Assembly (NCBI RefSeq): GCF_006385575.1
Contig: NZ_CP041040.1
Span: forward strand, 1,736,001 to 1,800,000
Reading direction: 5' to 3'
DNA length: 64,000 nt
Origin: Microbacterium foliorum
Lineage (GTDB): Bacteria; Actinomycetota; Actinomycetes; Actinomycetales; Microbacteriaceae
Shown here: positions 8,185 to 18,043 of the stretch, in pieces
How the letters are laid out: every line of letters starts with the position of its first letter
Numbering within the stretch: the first letter of the stretch is position 1
The notes under the pieces: generated by a model
The model's input: only the letters and a program-made list of their open reading frames with translations
What the model was told of the DNA's origin: nothing
Database searches by the model: none
Translations under genes and position numbers: made by a program

Positions 8185-10536
8185 ATGACGACGCACCCCG
8201 CTGACGGCCACGACATCATCCGCGTGCAGGGTGCGCGCGAGAACAACCTGAAAGAAGTGAGCGTCGACATCCCCAAGCGTCGTCTCACGGTGTTCACCGG
8301 CGTCTCGGGGTCGGGCAAGAGCTCGCTGGTCTTCGACACGATCGCCGCCGAGTCCCGGCGAATGATCGACGAGACCTACAGCGCGTTCGTGCAGGGGTTC
8401 ATGCCCTCGGTGCCGCGCCCCGACGTCGACGTGCTCGAGGGGCTGACGACCTCGATCATCGTCGACCAGGAGCGACTCGGGGCCAACCCGCGTTCGACGG
8501 TCGGCACGGTCACCGATGCGAACGCGATGCTGCGGATCCTCTTCAGCAAGCTGGGTCAGCCCTACATCGGTGGTCCGACGGCCTTCTCCTTCAACATCCC
8601 GACCCAGAAGGCGAGCGGTGTGATGACCGGGCCGGGCGGCGAGAAGAAGATCGTCAAGGATGCCATCTATCTGGGAGGCATGTGCCCGCGGTGCGAGGGC
8701 AGGGGAGCGGTGTCCGATCTCGACCTCTCCCAGATCGTCGACGAGTCGAAGTCCCTCGACGAGGGGGCGATCATGGTCCCGGGGTACACCGCGGACGGCT
8801 GGATGGTGAAGGGCTTCTCCGCGTCGGGTTTCTATCCGGCAGACAAGCCGGTCGCCGAGTTCACCGAGAAGCAGCGCCAGCTCTTCCTCTACGGTGAGGT
8901 CACCAAGGTCAAGATCTCGGGCATCAACATGACCTACGAGGGGCTCATCCCCAAGATCACCAAGTCGATGCTCTCGAAGGACCTCGACGCCCTGCAGCCG
9001 CACATCCGCGCCTTCGTCGAGCGGGTGGCGACATTCGCGACGTGCCCCGAGTGCGACGGCACGCGTCTCACCGAGGGGGCGCGGTCATCGAAGATCGACG
9101 GGATCAGCATCGCCGATGCCTGCCGGATGCAGGTGACCGATCTCGCCGAGTGGGTGCGCGGTCTGGAGCTTCCGGGCGCAGCTCCGCTGCTCGAGGCCCT
9201 GCGTGCCAACCTCGACGCGTTCGTCACCCTCGGCCTGGGATACCTGAGCCTCGAGCGGCCCTCCGGAACGCTCTCCGGTGGGGAGGCGCAACGCATCAAG
9301 ATGCTGCGCCATCTGGGGTCGTCTCTCACCGACGTCACCTATGTGTTCGACGAGCCGACCATCGGCCTCCACCCGCACGACATCCAGCGGATGAACACGC
9401 TGCTGCTTCGCCTGCGCGACAAGGGCAACACGGTGCTGGTCGTCGAGCACAAGCCCGAGACCATCGTGATCGGCGATCATGTGGTCGACCTCGGCCCCGG
9501 CGCGGGGAGCGCAGGAGGAGAGATCTGCTTCGAGGGGACCGTTGAAGGGCTGAAGGCCAGCGGCACGCGCACGGGCGATCATCTCGACGACAGAGCGGTG
9601 CTCAAAGAATCGGTGCGCAGCAGCACCGGTGCGATCGAGATCCGCGGCGCCACCGCCAACAACCTGCAGAACGTCGACGTCGACATCCCCACCGGAATTC
9701 TGACTGTCGTCACCGGCGTCGCCGGTTCGGGCAAGAGCTCGCTGATCCACGGATCGGTGTCGAAGCTCGAGGGCATCGTCGCGATCGACCAGGGGGCGAT
9801 CAAGGGATCACGACGGAGCAACCCCGCCACCTATACCGGCATGCTCGAACCGATTCGCAAGGCGTTCGCCAAAGCCAACGGGGTCAAGCCCGCGTTGTTC
9901 AGCGCGAACTCCGAAGGAGCGTGCCCGACCTGCAAGGGCGCCGGCGTCATCATCACCGAGCTCGGGTTCATGGACACGATCGAGACGCCCTGCGAGGACT
10001 GCGGCGGCAAGCGGTTCCAGGCTGCCGTCCTCGAGTACAAGCTCGCGGGCAAGGACATCACCGAGGTGCTTGATCTGCCCGTCGCCGAGGCGAGGGTCTT
10101 CTTCTCCGAGGGTGAGGCGAAGCTTCCCGCTGCTGCCACCATCCTCGGGCGCCTCGAAGACGTGGGTCTGGGGTATCTCTCCCTCGGGCAGCCGCTGTCG
10201 ACGTTGTCGGGCGGCGAGCGTCAGCGCATCAAGCTGGCGATCCAGATGGGGGAGAAGGGCGACACGTACGTCCTCGACGAACCGACCACGGGGCTCCACC
10301 TCGCCGATGTCCAGAACATCCTCGGTCTTCTGGATCGACTCGTCGAATCCGGCAAGACGGTCATCGTGATCGAGCACCACCAGGCGGTGATGGCCCATGC
10401 CGACTGGATCATCGACATCGGACCAGGCGCAGGACACGACGGGGGTCGAGTGGTTTTCGAGGGAAGTCCCGCGGATCTCGTCGCGGCCAAGCCGACTGTC
10501 ACGGGCGAGCACTTGGCAGCCTACGTCGGCGCGTAG
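8185..10536 (+). CDS. Short UvrA-like ABC ATPase (DrrC-type)
   Basis: Cytosolic twin-ABC protein of 783 residues, related to UvrA but some 160-190 residues shorter than the repair protein. Two Walker A motifs are visible, GVSGSGKSS at 39-47 and GVAGSGKSS near 510. Each has an ABC signature, LSGGEAQR near 362 and LSGGERQR near 673. Zinc-binding CxxC pairs are present (CPRC, CPEC, CPTC, CEDC). Length and architecture fit the DrrC/UvrA2 group that protects DNA from intercalating drugs. The start is ATG 8185 after GAGGA. Co-transcription with the AraC regulator and VOC gene supports a resistance role over general excision repair. Confidence 0.88.
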   Translation: MTTHPADGHDIIRVQGARENNLKEVSVDIPKRRLTVFTGVSGSGKSSLVFDTIAAESRRMIDETYSAFVQGFMPSVPRPDVDVLEGLTTSIIVDQERLGANPRSTVGTVTDANAMLRILFSKLGQPYIGGPTAFSFNIPTQKASGVMTGPGGEKKIVKDAIYLGGMCPRCEGRGAVSDLDLSQIVDESKSLDEGAIMVPGYTADGWMVKGFSASGFYPADKPVAEFTEKQRQLFLYGEVTKVKISGINMTYEGLIPKITKSMLSKDLDALQPHIRAFVERVATFATCPECDGTRLTEGARSSKIDGISIADACRMQVTDLAEWVRGLELPGAAPLLEALRANLDAFVTLGLGYLSLERPSGTLSGGEAQRIKMLRHLGSSLTDVTYVFDEPTIGLHPHDIQRMNTLLLRLRDKGNTVLVVEHKPETIVIGDHVVDLGPGAGSAGGEICFEGTVEGLKASGTRTGDHLDDRAVLKESVRSSTGAIEIRGATANNLQNVDVDIPTGILTVVTGVAGSGKSSLIHGSVSKLEGIVAIDQGAIKGSRRSNPATYTGMLEPIRKAFAKANGVKPALFSANSEGACPTCKGAGVIITELGFMDTIETPCEDCGGKRFQAAVLEYKLAGKDITEVLDLPVAEARVFFSEGEAKLPAAATILGRLEDVGLGYLSLGQPLSTLSGGERQRIKLAIQMGEKGDTYVLDEPTTGLHLADVQNILGLLDRLVESGKTVIVIEHHQAVMAHADWIIDIGPGAGHDGGRVVFEGSPADLVAAKPTVTGEHLAAYVGA

Positions 10537-10548
10537 GGGAGGGGCCGC

Positions 10549-11394
10549 TCAGTCCTTGCGCGCGACGATCGTGAAGGTGCAGGGGATGAGATTACGTTCC
10601 GCCTCAGGCCAGGCATAGCCACGCGGCACCTCGACCATCCGCGGGCTGAACTGCCAGGGGAGTGTTCGTCCCTCATCGAAGTGAAGGAGGCGGAGGCCGG
10701 CTCTCAACAACGATCCGAGGACCTCCGAGAGGGGGTGCGGCCACTCGTACGTGCGCGGGTGCGCGACCTTGCCGTCTCCGGCGTAAGTCGACTCGTCGTC
10801 CCACCGCTGTGCGCGACCGTCTCCGAAGTACGGGTAGCGCGTCGTGAGGTCTGGCGCATCCTCGTCGAGAGCGAGTAACGCGGGATGACCATCGCGGATG
10901 AAGAACGTGCCACCCGAGCGCAGCAGAGCGACGATCTGAGTCGCCCAGCGGTCGAGATCCTCGAGCCAGCAGATCGTCCCGATGCTCGTGTAGACGACGT
11001 CGAAGTCGCCCGACACCGCGTTGCTCGCATCGAGGACGTCGGTGTGGACCCACGTGGCCGAGACCCCCGCGCGGTTCGCGAGCGCCTCTGCAGCCCGCAA
11101 CGCCGGCTCCGAGAAATCCACGCCCGTCACGATCGCCCCGGCACGTGCCAACGAGATCGTGTCAGTGCCGATGTGGCACTGCAGATGGCAGAGGTCCAGC
11201 CCTGACAGAGTTCCACCACGCACGAAACGGCTGAGCACCGGCAGATCGTCGCTCACGACGTCGCTGAGGTGGTTTGGCTCGTCGAACGCGTCCAATCCGT
11301 ATGCTGCCTCGTGCAAAGGGACTCGGTCGTTCCAGTTCTGCAGATTCGCGCTGCGTGCGGCTTCCCAGTCGATCTCGACGTTGCTTCCTTTCAC
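10549..11394 (-). CDS. Class I SAM-dependent methyltransferase
   Basis: Rossmann-fold methyltransferase of 281 residues. Motif I is LDLCHLQCHIGTDTISLAR (about 67-85), followed by the acidic ribose-binding motif in VTGVDFSEPAL and a motif IV-like FDVVYTSIGTICW. HPLSEVLGSLLRAGLRL is typical of the C-terminal part. The substrate cannot be told. It is convergent with the UvrA-like gene (12 bases between stops). Confidence 0.85.
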   Translation of the reverse strand: MKGSNVEIDWEAARSANLQNWNDRVPLHEAAYGLDAFDEPNHLSDVVSDDLPVLSRFVRGGTLSGLDLCHLQCHIGTDTISLARAGAIVTGVDFSEPALRAAEALANRAGVSATWVHTDVLDASNAVSGDFDVVYTSIGTICWLEDLDRWATQIVALLRSGGTFFIRDGHPALLALDEDAPDLTTRYPYFGDGRAQRWDDESTYAGDGKVAHPRTYEWPHPLSEVLGSLLRAGLRLLHFDEGRTLPWQFSPRMVEVPRGYAWPEAERNLIPCTFTIVARKD

Positions 11395-11671
11395 GTGTTG
11401 AGCCTAGCGACTGCCTCGATCGTCCCGATTGCGCGACTGGCACACGCCCGTATGAACGCGTACTGAGTTCACGCCGACTCGTTCGACTCAGGCAGGAGCG
11501 CACGGGTCGGCAGCGCAAAGACCTCGGACGTAATTGTGCGATCGGTGGGAGCACCGGGGGTGGCTCTGATGGCTTGGAGCGTCCTGTCTAGACGCGACTG
11601 AGCGGTCGCCCACCTCGTGATCGATGTTTCAGAGCACAGCCGTGCTCACGCTTTCAGGGCGAATCTAAGCG
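11395..11671. other. Intergenic, no gene seen
   Basis: About 280 bases with no ORF I can support, no clear hairpin and no tRNA. It marks the change from core-like genes to the lower-GC accessory island. Confidence 0.5.
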
Positions 11672-12019
11672 TCACCGCGGGCGTGGTCGCGGGACCCAGA
11701 CCAGGTCTCCTGGCGAGCAATGGAGCACGGTGCACAGCGAAACGAAGACAGCTCGGTCGATGCTATCCGGCGGGGCCTCGATCAGACGAGCCATCTGATT
11801 CGGGGTGACTCGTACTCGTTGGCCGTCCACTTCCAGTTCTGCCGCGTTGATGCTGCGGGCGAGCCCGGCTGCATCCTCGATATCATTCATGTCCATAAGT
11901 AGCTGGACATTCCAGCCCCAGCCGCCGCGCTGCGGCTCTGCGACGTTCAATGCCTTCTGTCTCCATATTGCTGGCGCGAAGCCCCGCGACGCAGTCGCGA
12001 CCCTGGCCACGACTCGCAT
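11672..12019 (-). CDS. Small HTH protein related to the recombinase-module HTH
   Basis: The last 75 of 115 residues align by eye with the HTH proteins of the two recombinase modules at 50.9 and 54.3 kb. It has WGWNVQLLM where they have YNWNLRQIM and YHWHVRELM, then VTPNQMARLIEAPP for LSESQVWRLVTGTP, then FVSLCTVLHCSPGDLVWV for LAALCDILECGVGDLF. This is the Cro/CI-like HTH_26 type. It carries a unique insert (AAELEVDGQRVR). The true start is uncertain because the first 35 residues have no counterpart. It lies 61 bases downstream of the PLD-like gene on the same strand and may be co-transcribed. Confidence 0.6.
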   Translation of the reverse strand: MRVVARVATASRGFAPAIWRQKALNVAEPQRGGWGWNVQLLMDMNDIEDAAGLARSINAAELEVDGQRVRVTPNQMARLIEAPPDSIDRAVFVSLCTVLHCSPGDLVWVPRPRPR

Positions 12020-12080
12020 CGACTCACCACACCTTGTCTGCCGAACTCATTGCACCACGTCATACTCTGTGCCAGCCTCG

Positions 12081-13352
12081 TCAGCCTGAACTCTTCGCAG
12101 CTAGAGAAACGTGTTCGTGCGCTTCGTTTGCGTGCTCGGCATTGTCGTACATTCTCCCGTGGCTCGCATGATAGGTCGCGGAAGGATGCGATTTGAAGGA
12201 AAGTAGCTCCATTCTGGTGTGAAGCGTACGTTGGTCCGCGACGAGCACGTGTGGGCTGGTTCGTTCGAGCTTTACAAACCGGAACCCCGAGTGACGATTC
12301 TGCAATTGCTCGAGTCTGTAGACGGCATCCTCGTCACTGCTGATCCCGTCGAGATCGTAGTAAGCGATGGTTACGCGTGCACCTCGGCGAAGGTTGGCTT
12401 CCAAGAGCGCTACAGCTGCCTGATCAACTACTCCCGCGCTTATCCGCCCGGTGAGAATAGACACTCGTCGGTCCGTCCCCGTGAGTGATGCCCGTACCAA
12501 GGCTTGTTGATCCGTCGGTTCAAGCTGCTCGTATCTTGATGAGCTCGATGCGCCGACGATCGCCTCAACTTCACCTTGCGTCGGCACCTCGTTGTGGAGC
12601 ACCCTCAGACGACTCAAGCGATCGGTCGCCAGCTTCTCGAACACCCGGGCGTGGATGGGGCTTTCTTCACCGTCGACGACCCACGCCACCTCCGGAACGG
12701 ACTGAAAATCGTCCGCAAAGAGTAGCATTTTCGCCGGCAGATATCGGTGTTTGACAACGCTGGCTCGCAGAATAGCCAGTAGTTGCAAGTGTCGATGTCC
12801 GCGCTTCTCAACCTGGACTAGGTGTTCAAGATCCTGGAGGCGCAAATGTGACGTCTCGACATGTTCGTACCGGGACGCGGGGAGAATATGCATTGCTCGC
12901 TCCCGCGCCTGCGATTTTGTGATTAGATCTCGTTCGCGGTACTCGGTCACTCGCCACAACGTTCGGTCGAAACTCGCGGGCAACTCGAGGTCGATCGGAG
13001 AGATCGCGCGTAGGGTTAGCGTCGTCTGCTTGCCTTGAGCGGTCAGCCCCACCTTCCCCGTCGCGGAATGGTAACCGAGGTTGCCGACCGTGAGCTGATT
13101 GACCATGGCGCTGTCGAGTTGGGTCTTTGCGAGTCCCAGAAGAGCGGCGACCTCTTCGACGGAGCTCAGCCCTGCGTTAATTCCGCGAAGAAGGAACTCT
13201 TCGAGTAGCGGAAGATCCTTATCCTCCTGAGCTGCGACCAGAACGCGAAGAACGGTTACAGGCAGAGCGACGTCCTCGATCGCAATGAGCGTGCGACCCG
13301 GTCGTGCCTCCTGGAATCTCAGCACTAGGTCGCGATCGGTGAGGTACGTCAT
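12081..13352 (-). CDS. Winged-helix / PLD-like protein, partner of the kinase-helicase
   Basis: 423 residues, probably cytosolic. About residues 50-115 look like a winged helix (INAGLSSVEEVAALLGLAK, then GYHSATGKVGLTAQGKQT). The last third resembles a phospholipase-D fold: VSILTGRISAGVVDQAAVALL, ARVTIAYYDLDG, and near 367 SPHVLVADQRTLHTRMELLS, which sits where an HxKxxxxD motif is expected. His and Asp remain but Lys is replaced by Leu, so nuclease activity is doubtful or uses other residues. The ATG overlaps the TGA of the kinase-helicase (ATGA), so the two are translationally coupled and likely act together. Confidence 0.6.
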   Translation of the reverse strand: MTYLTDRDLVLRFQEARPGRTLIAIEDVALPVTVLRVLVAAQEDKDLPLLEEFLLRGINAGLSSVEEVAALLGLAKTQLDSAMVNQLTVGNLGYHSATGKVGLTAQGKQTTLTLRAISPIDLELPASFDRTLWRVTEYRERDLITKSQARERAMHILPASRYEHVETSHLRLQDLEHLVQVEKRGHRHLQLLAILRASVVKHRYLPAKMLLFADDFQSVPEVAWVVDGEESPIHARVFEKLATDRLSRLRVLHNEVPTQGEVEAIVGASSSSRYEQLEPTDQQALVRASLTGTDRRVSILTGRISAGVVDQAAVALLEANLRRGARVTIAYYDLDGISSDEDAVYRLEQLQNRHSGFRFVKLERTSPHVLVADQRTLHTRMELLSFKSHPSATYHASHGRMYDNAEHANEAHEHVSLAAKSSG

Positions 13353-16300
13353 GCGGTCCTCAACTCACAAGTTTCGGGGTGCTCCCGGATGTATGAGAGC
13401 ACCTTCTTCAGGCCGCCAGGTTTCGCGTCGCAGAACTCAGCGTCTCCCACGATCGTGAGGCCGAAGCGTGCGCGTGACAGTGCGACGTTGATTCGACGCC
13501 AGTAGGGTTCGCTTAGGAATCCGAGTTTGCCGGACTTATTGCTCCTCGTCACACTGAAGATCGCGAGGTCGCATTCGCGTCCCTGGACTGCGTCGACAGA
13601 CTCGACTTCGACTCGAAGGTCTTTCAGTTCTGCCCCCGCCCGATCTAGCCTTCGTTTGAGTTCCTCGGTCTGGCTCCGATAGGGAGCGATGACAATGACG
13701 TGATAAGCACCGCGATCTGATCTAGGGATCAAACCACTGTCGATTGCACGCTGTAGAGACGTCAGACGCTCCGTAACAGCGTCCGCCTCGCAATTGTTCA
13801 CGTAGCTTCCCGCTGAACGGGCGTCTCGTGTCTCGCGTCGATTGTTCAGTCGGGAAGTGTCGAGCCAGAGCACAGGTTTGCTCAGAAGGTCGTATCCGGC
13901 CGGCCCCTGCACATCCGCTGAGCGCAACCACCCATCGTAGAAGCAAGTTGAGATCATGTCCCCGATGGCCGGAACCATACGGTATTGCTCGGTCAGTCGA
14001 AACTGGTTGCTCGACGGGAGGTGTGATGAGAGGCGTTCGAAGAGAGTCTCGCGCACCTGTGAGGGCAGTAGGTCGGCTTCTCGCAGGATGCTCGGCTCAC
14101 GCAAGAGATCTTCATCTAGGGGTGGAAGCTGATTGACGTCTCCGACCAGCACGATGCGGGAGGCGCGCACCATGGGAACCAACACCTCGGTGCTCGTTGA
14201 CTTTGAGGCTTCATCTATGATGCAGAGATCGAAGTTCAGAGTTCTTGCTGACGGGTGTCCAATGAACCCGAGACAGGTCCCTGCGACGACAGAACTGTCT
14301 TCGAGAAGGATGGTCGCCATACGTCGATCGGCCGAGACCCTTTGAATCCACTCTGCTTGAAGTTTGAGGAGGTCAAGCAATCGTTTGGAGTCCTCCGACT
14401 GCTCCAGGATCATTTCGAGGGCAGCATCAATGTCGCCAACCGTTACAGCTTGCCCGAGTTCGATCGAGTCTCCAAGGGCGGACCGAGCATTCAGAAGCGA
14501 ACTGTCTTCACGAGCAACTGCGTCGTCGTGTTGGCGCCTGAGCTCGTCGAGGCTGGGGGTCAGTTCCAGTCGGCTTGCAGTGGTGTCGTCCGCAAGCTGC
14601 GCGGCGCGCAGTTGCGACGCGGCTTTGTTCCGTGCCTGATGAGCGACTCGCCACGCTTGCAAATGCATAGCCGCACTCAGCTGTCCCGGATCCATGCCAC
14701 CCGCGGACGACAGGGCAGCGAAAGCACCCTCTGCATTTCGGCGGACGTTCGCTGACCAGGCTTGTAACTGCAGATCGAGCCGTAGGCTCGACGAGGTCTC
14801 TGCGACGCGGTCGTCGTCCTCTCGAGCCATTCGGACAATCGATGCAACGCCGAGCTTTTGGATTCGCTCCAGGGCGTTGTCAATCGCGACGTGGGTTTGG
14901 CTCACGAGAAGAATTCGGGCTGAGGAGTTCCGGGCAAGCTCCTGAGCAACCAGTTCCGCGATCATGCGCGTCTTACCGGTACCAGGGGGACCCGTCACTA
15001 GCACACAGTCCTCGGTTCCTAGGCCAGCTCTCACGGAGGTTTGCTTGTCAACGTCGAGGGTGGTCGCCCAATCGATTTCACCGATCTCACGAGGAGGCCG
15101 CGCCTTCGATGGCTGTGCGAGGATGTCCGCCAGCGACGGCAGCACGGCTTCGCCACTCTCGAGACGCTGCAATGCATCCCTCTGTCGATCTATCGCAATC
15201 TGCGCGGGGCCAAGGTACGGCGTGAGCTTGCCGGATTGCGCAATGCTTCCCGAGTCATGCCAATTCCAACGGATGGACAGGGTGTTGGAACCTTGTTCCA
15301 CGGCGGCTCCGCGTCCGCAGATTCGTCCGACCTCGTCCGTGTACTGCCACTCTGTCCCTCGGACGTCTAGGTCCAGCGGTTCGCTGAGCCCAAAAGCAGT
15401 CTCGGTATGCCCCCGTGCTTCGGAGCGTTCGAAGCGAATCGTGGGCATAACCCCAAGGCCGAGCACTTCGCGGGCAGTGAGCGTTCGCTGCCACACGGCT
15501 AACAGTTCACGTACCATGGCATCGCCACCGCTAGCTCGCCGCTCCGCTTCGGCTTCTCGATGCTCGCGGAGCCGCGCTAGCAGAGTGTTCTGGGTTTGTC
15601 GTGCCTCAAGGACGCTGAGTGGGGAGGCCAGCGACCAGTCAACAAAAGTGTCGGCGACCAGCGCAGCTTCGCGTTCGCGTTCGAGCGCCTCGTACTCTGT
15701 CTTCCGAGCAGATACCACTACGAGCTCTTGGGTGCTGACATCGAGTCGGACTAGGAGCCTGAGCGCCTCACCAAGAACGAGGAAGGAATTGAAGTCGTAC
15801 CCGCCTTGCTGCGGGTCCCAGTAGGAACTGGCGTGGGTACGTCCTCTGAGGTCGTGTTCAATAATCGTCCGGGCGGCGGTGGAACTGCCGTCTGCGGTTA
15901 CTGAAGCGATCGCCGATTTGGTCAGCTTTAGGGACACACGCAGCCTTTGCGTTTCGCCGACCTCGTCCGCCAAGACAAGGTCGAGCTGGCGCAGAAACTC
16001 CTTCCCACTCACTGGACGGTCGTTGGGCGAAAGTGCGATTGACCTTCGAATTAGGTCGTCCAGCGGAGGGGGGAGTTCCAGAGAGTCGAGCACCGGTTGA
16101 AGCTCATGAAACTCCGTCGCACGTGCGTCTTGATTGCAAAGGCCCTGAACAGCCAGCACGCCTAGCGAGAACACGTCGCGGACAAAGGGGAGCTCGGATT
16201 CACGTTCGGGCGGTGCATACAGGTGGCTCCGAAGCGATCCGACCGTCGCCGTTGTGTCGTCCCGTGTTCGATGCTGCTTCGCAATGCCGAAGTCTGCAAG

Positions 16301-16762
16301 CAGAGCAACGCCCTCGTCGTTCCAGAGAATGTTCCCCGGTTTGACGTCCCGGTGGGTGATCTGGTTGCTGTGAAGAAATGCGATCGCCCCAGCGACTGGA
16401 CGCAAGACTCTGTCGCAGAAGTCGCGCCAGTCCCACGGCTGCGCGTCCGCGAGAAGATCGCTCAGCGTCTTGTCCACCCAATCAAAGACGAGATACGGCG
16501 TCGATGTTTCTTCTTCCACGCCGTGATCAACCAGAGTGATGATGTTGGGGTGCGCCGCCTGGTTCGCCTTGCGTAGAAGACCGACCTCCCGCTCCACCAG
16601 TTTTCGAAGCACGCCATCGGCTCCACCCGACACGAACTTAACCGCAACCGGCCTGCCGTCGCTTGTGATGATCGCTTTCCGGACGACGGCGGAGCCGCCG
16701 GACCGAGGTTTGTGGTTGTCAAGCAACAGATACCGACCAGCCAGAATTTCAGGTTCCGCCAT
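13349..16762 (-). CDS. Ser/Thr protein kinase fused to SF1 (Upf1-like) helicase
   Basis: A 1,137-residue two-part protein. Residues about 10-270 are a eukaryotic-type kinase with the catalytic elements present: VAVKF lysine, HRDVKPGN and ADFGIAK, then the APPERE segment. After a linker of about 300 residues comes an SF1 helicase of the AAA_11/AAA_12 type: Walker A GPPGTGKT near 591, IIDEASKS near 849, VGDVNQLPP, and the C-terminal VDAVQGRECD and NVALSRAR near 1097. I chose ATG 16762 (MAEPEILAGRYLLL), where kinase homology begins; the open frame extends to 17011. It is the first gene of an operon with the PLD-like protein. A defence role is inferred from architecture and island context. Confidence 0.85.
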   Translation of the reverse strand: MAEPEILAGRYLLLDNHKPRSGGSAVVRKAIITSDGRPVAVKFVSGGADGVLRKLVEREVGLLRKANQAAHPNIITLVDHGVEEETSTPYLVFDWVDKTLSDLLADAQPWDWRDFCDRVLRPVAGAIAFLHSNQITHRDVKPGNILWNDEGVALLADFGIAKQHRTRDDTTATVGSLRSHLYAPPERESELPFVRDVFSLGVLAVQGLCNQDARATEFHELQPVLDSLELPPPLDDLIRRSIALSPNDRPVSGKEFLRQLDLVLADEVGETQRLRVSLKLTKSAIASVTADGSSTAARTIIEHDLRGRTHASSYWDPQQGGYDFNSFLVLGEALRLLVRLDVSTQELVVVSARKTEYEALEREREAALVADTFVDWSLASPLSVLEARQTQNTLLARLREHREAEAERRASGGDAMVRELLAVWQRTLTAREVLGLGVMPTIRFERSEARGHTETAFGLSEPLDLDVRGTEWQYTDEVGRICGRGAAVEQGSNTLSIRWNWHDSGSIAQSGKLTPYLGPAQIAIDRQRDALQRLESGEAVLPSLADILAQPSKARPPREIGEIDWATTLDVDKQTSVRAGLGTEDCVLVTGPPGTGKTRMIAELVAQELARNSSARILLVSQTHVAIDNALERIQKLGVASIVRMAREDDDRVAETSSSLRLDLQLQAWSANVRRNAEGAFAALSSAGGMDPGQLSAAMHLQAWRVAHQARNKAASQLRAAQLADDTTASRLELTPSLDELRRQHDDAVAREDSSLLNARSALGDSIELGQAVTVGDIDAALEMILEQSEDSKRLLDLLKLQAEWIQRVSADRRMATILLEDSSVVAGTCLGFIGHPSARTLNFDLCIIDEASKSTSTEVLVPMVRASRIVLVGDVNQLPPLDEDLLREPSILREADLLPSQVRETLFERLSSHLPSSNQFRLTEQYRMVPAIGDMISTCFYDGWLRSADVQGPAGYDLLSKPVLWLDTSRLNNRRETRDARSAGSYVNNCEADAVTERLTSLQRAIDSGLIPRSDRGAYHVIVIAPYRSQTEELKRRLDRAGAELKDLRVEVESVDAVQGRECDLAIFSVTRSNKSGKLGFLSEPYWRRINVALSRARFGLTIVGDAEFCDAKPGGLKKVLSYIREHPETCELRTA

Positions 16763-17119
16763 CGCCCAATAGTCTCCGTCGTCAAGCCCCGAGGACACGG
16801 AGCGGCTGTGCTTACCCAAGACCGTAGCAGTGTGTCGTTCGTTTGCAGCCAAGTGATCCACATCCCTCCGGCCGCGGGGGCGAAATGGGACTTCATCAAA
16901 AAGTCTGCGAGGGGGACGACAACTGAGGAACAGCTGCCGAGATATCGCCGTGTCGCCGTTTTTGCGGCGTGCGTATACGGCGGCGACGACTCTCCCAGGC
17001 CAGTTGATCAAGAGCGAAGCACCGCCGCGCCGCTAAAGGCTCACGAGGGAGTCGATGCCTCACCGTCGATGGGACTAGAGAGCCGTTGCAGTCATCTCGT
17101 CGTCCGTCGATTGAGCTGG
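16763..17119. other. Upstream region of the kinase-helicase operon
   Basis: About 350 bases with open frames but no coding signal I trust. It must hold the operon promoter; I could not place -35/-10 boxes with confidence. Confidence 0.4.
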
Positions 17120-17640
17120 GGCTGTCGTTCTGGTTTCGTTGAACGGGTGATGAGTGCGTGCTGCGACTCGTCATGAACCCATAGCGTGGGCAGGGGACCA
17201 CGTCGGTGGAACCGACGGCACTATCTCTCTGACGACTCTGAGCACGCCGCCCTAGCTGTCGAATCGCCAGACCGGGTACGGCCGCATTCGATCTAAGAGA
17301 AGGAAGTAGAGGTCACCCTGTTGCGCGAGTCGTCGAACCTGGCGCATGCCGATCAGCCAGAACGAGGCAACCTCGTCGTCGCTCCCTGAATCGATGACGG
17401 CTTCGGATCGCATTCGATACTTGTGGCGCAGACGTCGTCTGGCCTCATCACTTCCCCTCTCGCACGGGAGGCGGGTCCATTAGCCGCGCTTGCCTCGCTG
17501 AGTGACGTCTCAGTCGACCGGAACAGACCCGAGAATGTGTCGCCTTCGACTGGAGACCGGGGCTATCACTTTGAGGAGGTTCTGCTCTTCCTCACCCCAG
17601 CCGTCGTGGAGATCAGCCCACCGGTGCCGTCTTCTAGCAG
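17120..17640 (-). pseudogene. Decayed copy of the ParS-like protein gene found at 47.4 kb
   Basis: Read on the minus strand, the frame from about 17440 to 17252 gives RRRLRHKYRMRSEAVIDSGS, then DDEVASFWLIGMRQVRRLAQ and LYFLLLDRMRPYPVWRFDS, ending at a TAG (17252-17254). The intact 47.4 kb protein has LRLRPEYRLRLEAVIDSWS, DDETADFLMIGARQVRRRAQ and LYYFVVNRKRRYPAWQFDR. Past the stop the same frame continues with similarity (GGVLRVVREIVPSVPPTWSP), then shifts frame to YGFMTSRS, matching YAFMTTRS. Upstream, a fragment VRLLEDGTGGLIST resembles FVLQTEGDLFIST. One or more stops and a frameshift make it a pseudogene. Confidence 0.75.
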
Positions 17641-17663
17641 GCGGACTAGGTGGCAACGAGATC

Positions 17664-17987
17664 TCAGGTCCACCCCATGTTGATCAGACGCTCGAACGCT
17701 GGGTACCCGCCTGGGGCAAACGCATCCGCCATCGGCACATTGCCCACGTCGGTCGAGGCTCGGATGTGGTCTGCTGCTGCGCCGGCCAATACGCGGGTGC
17801 CTTCGGCGAGGATGCCGTCGATGTAGCCCCGACCGCGATACTCAGGTAGCACGCCGATATAGGCGATGATCGGGTGATAGGCATTTCGCGCGGGGAAGCC
17901 GACCGCCTCTTCGCTCTCGTTCACGGCGACCCGCCACCATTCGCGAGGGCTCGAGTACTGCGCTCCTGGCGGACCACGCTGAACCAT
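17664..17987 (-). pseudogene. Truncated GNAT acetyltransferase
   Basis: 107 codons carrying only the C-terminal half of a GCN5-type acetyltransferase. The acetyl-CoA loop is IGVLPEYRGRGYIDGIL, and the end APGGYPAFERLINMGW is typical of GNATs. The N-terminal strands are missing and nothing upstream (17988-18043) supplies them before the transporter gene. It is probably a remnant at the island boundary; a short functional form cannot be excluded. Confidence 0.6.
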
Positions 17988-18043
17988 TGCCGTGTCGAAT
18001 CACGCAGCGGTTTCTGAGTATCGCGATGCACGCACGAAGATGG

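Noticed and set aside
7708..9003. 431-codon minus-strand frame opposite the VOC and UvrA-like genes
   Set aside because: Arg/Asp/His-rich shadow composition with no recognisable motif.
8185..10536. Housekeeping excision-repair uvrA
   Set aside because: Too short by 160-190 residues and located in an AraC/VOC operon; fits the DrrC/UvrA2 group better.
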